Source of the DNA: an archaeon UBA583
Lineage (GTDB): Archaea; Nanobdellota; Nanobdellia; Woesearchaeales; UBA583
Direction: 5' to 3'
DNA: 10,510 bases
Assembly (NCBI GenBank): GCA_002506365.1
Contig: DAXK01000009.1
Coordinates: forward strand, 1-10,510
Of this stretch, positions 5,720 through 10,510 are shown one piece after another (the first letter of the stretch is position 1; each line of letters opens with the position of its first letter). Below the pieces are notes generated by a model that ran no database searches, was not told where the DNA came from, and saw nothing but the letters and a program-made list of their open reading frames with translations. The position numbers were made by a program, and so were the translations under genes.

Positions 5720-5782
5720 ATGAGAAAGTTCTTGGAAATTTCTTAACTCACCAGCACAATGTGATTTGCTGAGTACCATTTT
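5720..5782. repeat. 63-base direct repeat, copy 2
   Basis: This is the second copy, with three substitutions relative to copy 1 at 5723, 5728 and 5764. The hairpin stems (5746-5749 with 5771-5774, and 5753-5756 with 5767-5770) are unchanged; the 5764 change is in the loop and the others are in the first 11-base unit. On the - strand, TATA-like TATAAAT (5796-5802) and TTTATAAA (5811-5818) lie upstream and could drive transcription through both copies toward thioredoxin. The 16 bases between copies are all A/T. Confidence 0.85.
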
Positions 5783-5861
5783 CTACTATAAAAATATTTA
5801 TATTCCATTATTTATAAACATATTTTTTAATTGATAAATTTAATACTTTTTCGCACACATT

Positions 5862-5872
5862 AAAAAAAGAAA
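5862..5872 (-). terminator. T-run terminator after the envelope cluster
   Basis: TTTCTTTTTTT on the - strand lies about 13 bases after the stop codon of the last envelope gene (5886). T-runs of this kind end transcription in archaea without needing a hairpin. The position fits the end of the 10132-5886 cluster. Confidence 0.45.
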
Positions 5873-5885
5873 TATAAATATGAAA

Positions 5886-7550
5886 TTAAAATAAAAGGTA
5901 AAAAATTAAAAGTCCAACAGCTACAATCATTCCAATTTTTTCAACAGTTTTTGGTTGTTCTTCAAAAATTGTTACAACTTCTTCAGTGAAAACTAAAGTT
6001 CCAAATACATCATCTGAGTCAACACCAAAAATATTAGGTAATATTTCAATTTTAGAATTTCTTTCAATTAAATAACTAACTTCCCAATCTTCTCCAGGTT
6101 TTAAAGTTTTAATATTCCAAACCCCTCTTTCATCGAAAACTTGTGAAATATCTTTAATAATTGCATTATTATCTAAAATGTCAGTTATTAATAAATCTTC
6201 TAATAAGTTAGACCCCAAATTTTTTACAGTGATTGTAATTCTTGCAAAATCTTCATCAAAAATATCAACTTTTTTTTGAACAAATACTTTTTTATCAGGT
6301 AATAAATCATTTACTATTAAAACTCCATCTGAAAAATAAGTTTTAGAATTATATTCAACACTCGCCGGTTTTAAATATGTAATACCTTTTATTGATTCAG
6401 AATTAATTAATGTATAACTTACAACAAATTCATCATAACCATTAATATTTTCAATTTCAAATCTTAAATTCGAACCGTTTTCAATTTTTACACCTTTTGT
6501 TACATCTTTAATATCGTGATCACTTGGAACAATATCAAATAATTCTAAATTATTAATTTTATTCCTACCAATGTTTACAACTCTTAAAGTTACAGTAAAT
6601 TCTTCACCAGATGAAATTAAAGTTTTATCAGTTGTTTTTTTAACAATGATTTGAGTTGAATTTGGTTTAAAAAATTTTCCACTCCCAGAACTTGATGATC
6701 CTCCTGAACCTCCTGAATCTGGAGAGTATTCATTAATTTTAAAAGAAATATTTTTATTAATAAAATAATTAATAAAAATATTTTGTGAAACCCAATAAAC
6801 TGAAAAATCAGTTGAATCTAAATCCATAAAATCTAAAGATTTTTCATAATAAGGTGTTAAAGTTAAATTTTTATAAGTTTTAACTAAATCATTTTCTGTA
6901 AAATAAGGTTGAGAACTTTGAGTCCTATAAACTTTTAATTCCTCTAAATTATAATTATAATTTGTTGGATTTTTAATAGTTGTAGAAACTAATCTGTCAG
7001 ATTGAGTCTCTGAACCAGATTCATAAGTATAATTTCCACTAATATCTCCTCTACCACCTTCACGATTAGCTTTTTGAACATTAACAATTACATTAGATAA
7101 TAAATCAAAACCTTCAGAATAATATTCCAAAATTGATAAATTTTTATCAACTGTTAGATTTTTAATATCATAATTTACAATACCATAAATTGTATAACCA
7201 ACTTTAACAGTTTCATTTGGCTTAATAATTTGTCCTTTAATTTTGTTAAATCCAAAACTGAATTTATTTGAAGAGTTATCAATATCAATTTTATTAAATC
7301 CAATTAAAGCATCTAAACTTAAAGGGATAGAAAATTCATAAATAGTGTCAGTTAAAGAAGGATTATATAAAGTTAAAATACCGGAAGTTTCAATAGAGGC
7401 TCTTGAAGAACTAGTATCTAAATAATTAATAACTAAATTTTCATCAATAGATATAATCGGATCAACTGAAAATCCTAAATTAAAGGTAAATAAAAATAAA
7501 CTTAAAAATAAACTTAATTTAAGATTAATAGAATTAAAATTAAATGTCAT
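5886..7550 (-). CDS. Secreted, C-terminally anchored protein with DUF11-like repeats
   Basis: An envelope protein of 554 residues from the ATG at 7550. It opens with a hydrophobic signal peptide (about 1-28, ending FNLGFS). An N-terminal beta-rich domain runs to about 275, followed by a Gly/Ser linker (279-291). Two similar Ig-like modules follow (about 301-414 and 420-524), each with the DUF11-type pattern: paired 'V.N.G...' strands (RVVNIGRNKINNLELFDIVP; TVKNLGSNLLEDLLITDILD), then a 'W/F-x-I' strand. The C-terminus is one membrane segment (about 539-554) that ends the protein with no charged tail. About nine N-glycosylation sequons are present. An in-frame ATG at 7613 would overlap the upstream gene by 62 bases and put a charged stretch before the signal peptide; the ATG at 7550 instead follows a GGAG motif and the upstream stop by one base. 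A structural or adhesive surface role is inferred. Confidence 0.85.
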   Translation of the reverse strand: MTFNFNSINLKLSLFLSLFLFTFNLGFSVDPIISIDENLVINYLDTSSSRASIETSGILTLYNPSLTDTIYEFSIPLSLDALIGFNKIDIDNSSNKFSFGFNKIKGQIIKPNETVKVGYTIYGIVNYDIKNLTVDKNLSILEYYSEGFDLLSNVIVNVQKANREGGRGDISGNYTYESGSETQSDRLVSTTIKNPTNYNYNLEELKVYRTQSSQPYFTENDLVKTYKNLTLTPYYEKSLDFMDLDSTDFSVYWVSQNIFINYFINKNISFKINEYSPDSGGSGGSSSSGSGKFFKPNSTQIIVKKTTDKTLISSGEEFTVTLRVVNIGRNKINNLELFDIVPSDHDIKDVTKGVKIENGSNLRFEIENINGYDEFVVSYTLINSESIKGITYLKPASVEYNSKTYFSDGVLIVNDLLPDKKVFVQKKVDIFDEDFARITITVKNLGSNLLEDLLITDILDNNAIIKDISQVFDERGVWNIKTLKPGEDWEVSYLIERNSKIEILPNIFGVDSDDVFGTLVFTEEVVTIFEEQPKTVEKIGMIVAVGLLIFYLLF

Positions 7551-7551
7551 T

Positions 7552-8307
7552 TTAATTCTCCGTAACTTCTTGCTCTTCTGATCTAATCCGTTTAATTTCT
7601 TTTCTAACTTCATATACTAGGAATAAAACTAAAAATAAATTAATCATAATCCAAAATACATAACTTCCTTTTAATCCACCAATACTAATTGGAATATATG
7701 AATATTCAAAAGCTACTGATTTTGGATAATTATCTTTAATTTCCCATTCAGCCATATTATCTTCAACAGTTGCTACTTTATCTTCCGTATCAATATATGT
7801 AAAATGAAAGTTATCTGGTAAAATTACAGTAAATATACCATTTTCAATAGGAATTGTTGATTCTCGAATTGGAATTTGTAAACTTTTAAAAAAAATTCCA
7901 CCAGGTTCATAAGATAATTTGTAGTATAAATCAAAACTATATTCAAAACCAGGTAATAATGGATAATATACATCTAAAATAATTACAGAAAAATCTTTTG
8001 ATTGTCTAATTTGAGATTTAATTTCTGTTCCAAATCTATCAACTGCGATTACATCAACTACATCAATATTTGCAATACTCCCATCAGTCCCTTTACCAAT
8101 TTTAAATTCAATTTGACCTGGAACAATACCTACATCATAAACATTTTTTAAACTTAAAGATTTATTTACTTCAATAGTATTATCATTATTAATTTTTAAT
8201 GTTGTATCATATTTAGAAAAAACTTCAACAGCACCAAAAACAGAAGTCATAAAAAAAATAGACATAATTATTGTCAAAATTCCCTTATATAGATTATGTC
8301 TTTTCAT
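7552..8307 (-). CDS. Secreted single-pass membrane protein of unknown function (251 aa)
   Basis: The middle gene of the envelope cluster. It has a signal peptide (about 1-26, cleavage after VFGA), a beta-rich extracytoplasmic domain (about 27-205) and a membrane segment (about 215-233, SYVFWIMINLFLVLFLVYE) followed by a basic then acidic tail (VRKEIKRIRSEEQEVTEN). The tail should face the cytoplasm, making it the only protein of the cluster with an inside tail. The N-terminal part (YDTTLKINNDNTIEVNKSLSLKN) has the feel of extracellular beta-sandwich domains such as the DUF2207 N-terminal region, but no family can be named with confidence. It begins 28 bases after the preceding stop and ends one base before the next ATG, so co-transcription with both neighbours is likely. 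No Shine-Dalgarno motif precedes it; a TATA-like box over the upstream stop codon may give an extra promoter. Confidence 0.85.
   Translation of the reverse strand: MKRHNLYKGILTIIMSIFFMTSVFGAVEVFSKYDTTLKINNDNTIEVNKSLSLKNVYDVGIVPGQIEFKIGKGTDGSIANIDVVDVIAVDRFGTEIKSQIRQSKDFSVIILDVYYPLLPGFEYSFDLYYKLSYEPGGIFFKSLQIPIRESTIPIENGIFTVILPDNFHFTYIDTEDKVATVEDNMAEWEIKDNYPKSVAFEYSYIPISIGGLKGSYVFWIMINLFLVLFLVYEVRKEIKRIRSEEQEVTEN
7558..7561 (-). promoter_or_regulatory. Shine-Dalgarno motif that sets the start at 7550
   Basis: GGAG on the - strand lies 7 bases before the ATG at 7550, inside the last codons of the upstream gene. It supports this start over the ATG at 7613 and shows that internal operon genes here can use Shine-Dalgarno initiation, unlike the leaderless first genes. 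Confidence 0.6.
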
Positions 8308-8327
8308 ATTTTAAAAAATTATTTTTA

Positions 8328-8335
8328 TTATATAA
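8328..8335 (-). promoter_or_regulatory. Possible internal TATA box for the 251-residue gene
   Basis: TTATATAA, directly after the stop codon of the preceding gene, is centred about 24.5 bases before the ATG at 8307. This is the spacing of leaderless promoters here, so the last two envelope genes may also be transcribed on their own. The 28-base gap is all A/T, so chance occurrence is quite possible. Confidence 0.35.
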
Positions 8336-10132
8336 TTATAATAATAAACCAAGTAGTAATAAAACACTTGCAACAACTGCGAAAATACCTTCAACAGATT
8401 TAATTCTATCTAATACTTCTGAAACTACAACAGACTTAGTTCCACCAGCACCATCTACTTTTTGAGGGTCCAACCCAGTAATAAATACATCTAATAAAGT
8501 ATAATCACCAGTCCCTTGAACATCAAAAGTTGCACTCCAAGTAGTGTTTTCATTCTTTGCAGAACCAGCTGCGAATGAAGTTCCTAATGAAGTATTTGGT
8601 GTTAAAGCCCATTGATGTAATGTTCCATTATAATCTCCGGAAACACTATTATTTGAACTTGCAGTCGTATACCAAGGAGATGTTTGGAAAGTTGGACCAG
8701 CAATAATATTAAATTCAGATGGAACAAAATCATAAATAGTTACAATCGCTCCAGCAGGAGTTACTTGATTACCTTTATTATGAACATCAATTTTAATTCT
8801 ATATTGATCTGTTCCAATTGAAGTAATATTTTTTTCAATTTCTAACCAATAACCAATAATTAAATATAATTCTTTAATATAAATATCATTTCCAGCTTTT
8901 GAAACACTTCTATCAATTAGTTGTGCTCCATCATCATGAATTGAAAAATTTACGTCCATCCAAACAATAGGAGATGGAACATCAGTATAATTAAAGTTCC
9001 AATCAGGATTTGTCCAAAATTGAGTTGAATTAACTAATACATTTGGAAAGTAATTTACTTTTAATGGAGTAGCATCTTCAGTATCTACATCAACAGTATT
9101 TGGATCTGTAAAAGAACCATTCACATTTCTTTGTGAAACCCATAAAGTTAAACTTGTTAAATTATATGTAATATCAGCTACAGTTGTTAACCTACCTGTC
9201 ACATTCCAAACAATTGAATTATTATTAATAATTGGTAAAGTTGCTTTATCAAAAGTTACTTCAGCTTCACTAACAGCTTTAATTTCTTTAACTCTTAAAT
9301 GGGAGATAGATTCATTTAATGAGTATTCTAATCTAGTATTTGAAAAATCATATTGTTTACTACTAGGAACATTTAATGGAGATATAATACTATAGTTAAC
9401 ATCAGTTGAAACTGCCTTATTTAAACATCCACCACCTAAAACATCCCAAGATTGAGTTTGATTATCTGGACTATAAGTTACATTTCCACTATCTGAACCA
9501 GCAATTGATCCTGGAACAAAGTTAAAATCAAAGTAAGTTCCTGAGAAATTTACTGGAACTAGAGTTTGAGTTAAATTAATATCATAAATACATGTTTGTT
9601 GAAAAGATGCATTATTAAAGTTATTAGTTAAAGTATCTACAACTGTAAAAGGATCTCCTGCTAAAATTTTACTTCCTGAGTAACTAACTGCTAAATCAAC
9701 AGGAGGAATAACATTTGTATCATTAATTGTATACACCCAAGTACTATTTTCACCTGTTAATAATTCTGGAATGTGTAATAAAATTGACCCAGAACTTACA
9801 TTATTTGAAATCCAAGATCCAGTTCTACCATCGGAATTAGTAGGTAATGAAATATCCTCTGAATTTTCAATTAATACATAAATATCTGAAATTGTTTTCA
9901 GATTAGGATTTTGGTTTGAAACAACAATATTTCCATTTAAAGAATAAATTGTTTGATTCTCATTTGCACCAAACCATTTACCACTTGAACCAGTAGTTAA
10001 TGGGTCGTATCGAATTTCTTGTGTTACAAATTCATTAAATTGAACTCTAACTTGTTCATTTGCAGCAAAAGATGCACTTGATAGAACTAATAAAGTTGCA
10101 ATGAATAATATATATTTTTTAATTATCTCCAT
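8336..10132 (-). CDS. Sequon-rich secreted surface protein with C-terminal membrane anchor
   Basis: First gene of the envelope cluster, 598 residues from the ATG at 10132 (a TTG two codons earlier is possible). The signal peptide is clear (MEIIKKYILFIATLLVLSSA, cleavage near Ala23). The rest is beta-rich with Ig/DUF11-like stretches at about 144-255 and 435-570, and ends in one membrane segment with no tail (GIFAVVASVLLLLGLLL). By hand count it carries about 23 Asn-X-Ser/Thr sequons, so it is probably heavily N-glycosylated. Its only two cysteines (about 181 and 236) lie in the same module and could form a disulfide. Composition is rich in Asn, Thr, Ser and Val and poor in Lys. Size, secretion, sequon load and first position in the cluster fit a surface-layer or major cell-surface glycoprotein, but the family is not recognised and this role is inferred. 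No cohesin, dockerin, protease or archaeosortase signature is seen. Confidence 0.88.
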   Translation of the reverse strand: MEIIKKYILFIATLLVLSSASFAANEQVRVQFNEFVTQEIRYDPLTTGSSGKWFGANENQTIYSLNGNIVVSNQNPNLKTISDIYVLIENSEDISLPTNSDGRTGSWISNNVSSGSILLHIPELLTGENSTWVYTINDTNVIPPVDLAVSYSGSKILAGDPFTVVDTLTNNFNNASFQQTCIYDINLTQTLVPVNFSGTYFDFNFVPGSIAGSDSGNVTYSPDNQTQSWDVLGGGCLNKAVSTDVNYSIISPLNVPSSKQYDFSNTRLEYSLNESISHLRVKEIKAVSEAEVTFDKATLPIINNNSIVWNVTGRLTTVADITYNLTSLTLWVSQRNVNGSFTDPNTVDVDTEDATPLKVNYFPNVLVNSTQFWTNPDWNFNYTDVPSPIVWMDVNFSIHDDGAQLIDRSVSKAGNDIYIKELYLIIGYWLEIEKNITSIGTDQYRIKIDVHNKGNQVTPAGAIVTIYDFVPSEFNIIAGPTFQTSPWYTTASSNNSVSGDYNGTLHQWALTPNTSLGTSFAAGSAKNENTTWSATFDVQGTGDYTLLDVFITGLDPQKVDGAGGTKSVVVSEVLDRIKSVEGIFAVVASVLLLLGLLL

Positions 10133-10309
10133 TTTCAATAATATTTATTTAAATTCGCTACATTTGATTATAAATTTGTTTAGGACTACTGATAAGTAAA
10201 TGAAAAATGAAAATTATAAATAATTAAGCGTTAAGATAGATTAATTTCTATATTAATACATTAAATTTTAATTATAATTAAATAATTTAAATATTATATG
10301 AATAATTAA
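10133..10309. other. AT-rich intergenic region before the envelope cluster
   Basis: This gap of 177 bases separates the truncated right-edge gene from the envelope cluster. It contains the candidate promoter at 10167-10174 and a 16-base palindrome at 10267-10282 made only of A and T. I see no coding frame or RNA gene in it. Confidence 0.6.
10167..10174 (-). promoter_or_regulatory. Candidate promoter of the envelope cluster
   Basis: TTTATAAT on the - strand, preceded by ACAAA, is centred about 38 bases before the ATG at 10132. That predicts a short leader of about 12 bases. A closer TTTAAATA (10146-10153) would start transcription inside the gene. No Shine-Dalgarno motif lies before the ATG. 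Confidence 0.45.
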
Positions 10310-10510
10310 TTATTGGAATCCCACAATAAAAGTTTTATCAATTGTTGTAGTTGAATTTGTAGAGATAACGTATGAAATATTTTTAATTTCATAAGAAGTT
10401 AAACTAATATTCCACCAATTTATTAATCCAGGAAAATTGTTCCCAAAAATTTTATTTGAAGTTGGTAGTAATGAAAAATTGGAAGTTGCAAAACTTGGTT
10501 CAACATAATC
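10310..10510 (-). CDS. C-terminal 66 residues of a protein entering from the right edge
   Basis: The - strand frame is open from the last base of the window to a TAA at 10310-10312, with no start, so the gene is cut by the window edge. The visible residues begin DYVEPSFATSNFSLLPTSNK and end STTTIDKTFIVGFQ. They include GNNFPGLINWWN and at least four Asn-X-Ser/Thr sequons, a density like that of the sequon-rich surface protein downstream. No membrane segment is seen, so it is not anchored at its C-terminus. An extracellular beta-rich protein is inferred from sequons and composition only. It shares the strand and lies 177 bases upstream of the envelope cluster, and could belong to the same locus. 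Confidence 0.65.
   Translation of the reverse strand, partial: DYVEPSFATSNFSLLPTSNKIFGNNFPGLINWWNISLTSYEIKNISYVISTNSTTTIDKTFIVGFQ

Noticed and set aside
5667..5774. Kink-turn or box C/D guide RNA in the repeats (3-base bulge, CTGA present)
   Set aside because: The bases after the bulge form ordinary pairs rather than tandem G-A pairs, and no C box (RTGATGA) is found at a fitting distance.
5596..5779. Short - strand frames starting at an ATG in each repeat copy (MVLSKxHCAGELRNFQE...), where the three differences are one silent and two conservative changes.
   Set aside because: The frame from copy 2 (36 residues) runs into copy 1 out of phase, and the frame from copy 1 (34 residues) runs into the thioredoxin gene; neither has a promoter at the usual distance. 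Three differences are too few to prove selection on protein.
5641..5782. CRISPR array
   Set aside because: There are only two long units with a 16-base all-A/T spacer, and no cas genes nearby.
8271..8465. Open frame on the + strand
   Set aside because: It overlaps the ends of two envelope genes on the other strand and resembles no protein.
5886..10132. Archaeosortase (PGF-CTERM-like) sorting signals on the envelope proteins
   Set aside because: The C-terminal membrane segments lack both the PGF-type motif and the basic cluster that follows the segment in such signals.
10267..10282. 16-base palindrome TTTAATTATAATTAAA
   Set aside because: It is all A/T in an all-A/T stretch and not tied to a start or stop codon, so chance is a sufficient explanation.

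Overview
The window is archaeal and very AT-rich (roughly a quarter G+C by eye). The archaeal call rests on a Pol D small subunit (DP1), an archaeal-type RIO1 kinase, an RNase HII ending in a PCNA-binding-like tail, and TATA boxes centred about 26 bases before start codons. Pol D is absent from Crenarchaeota. With the base composition and compact layout this suggests a DPANN archaeon (Woesearchaeota/Pacearchaeota-like) or an AT-rich euryarchaeon; that placement is inference.

Left to right: (1) the C-terminal part of a membrane-anchored protein enters from the left edge on the + strand; (2) a RIO1 kinase on the - strand and the Pol D small subunit on the + strand diverge from a 61-base shared promoter region; (3) three small unrecognised, mostly helical proteins lie on the - strand; (4) RNase HII and a thioredoxin follow on the - strand, each with an AT-rich hairpin directly after its stop codon; (5) a 264-base gap holds two near-identical 63-base direct repeats that are visibly richer in G+C than their surroundings; (6) a three-gene - strand cluster runs from 10132 to 5886 and encodes a heavily sequon-decorated secreted protein and two more envelope proteins, all with signal peptides and C-terminal membrane segments; (7) the C-terminal 66 codons of another - strand gene, with no start inside the window, lie at the right edge.

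How the genes work together: DP1 and RNase HII both belong to replication (proofreading subunit and ribonucleotide/primer removal), RIO1 to ribosome maturation, and thioredoxin to cytosolic redox. The 10132-5886 cluster looks like an envelope or surface-layer operon. First genes of transcription units tend to look leaderless, while the last envelope gene has a GGAG Shine-Dalgarno motif inside the gene before it. Two annotated-looking starts should be moved: DP1 to the ATG at 1734, and the last envelope gene to the ATG at 7550. The least explained items are the repeat pair, the inverted repeat sitting on the promoter at 4161-4184, and the cluster of three small helical genes.
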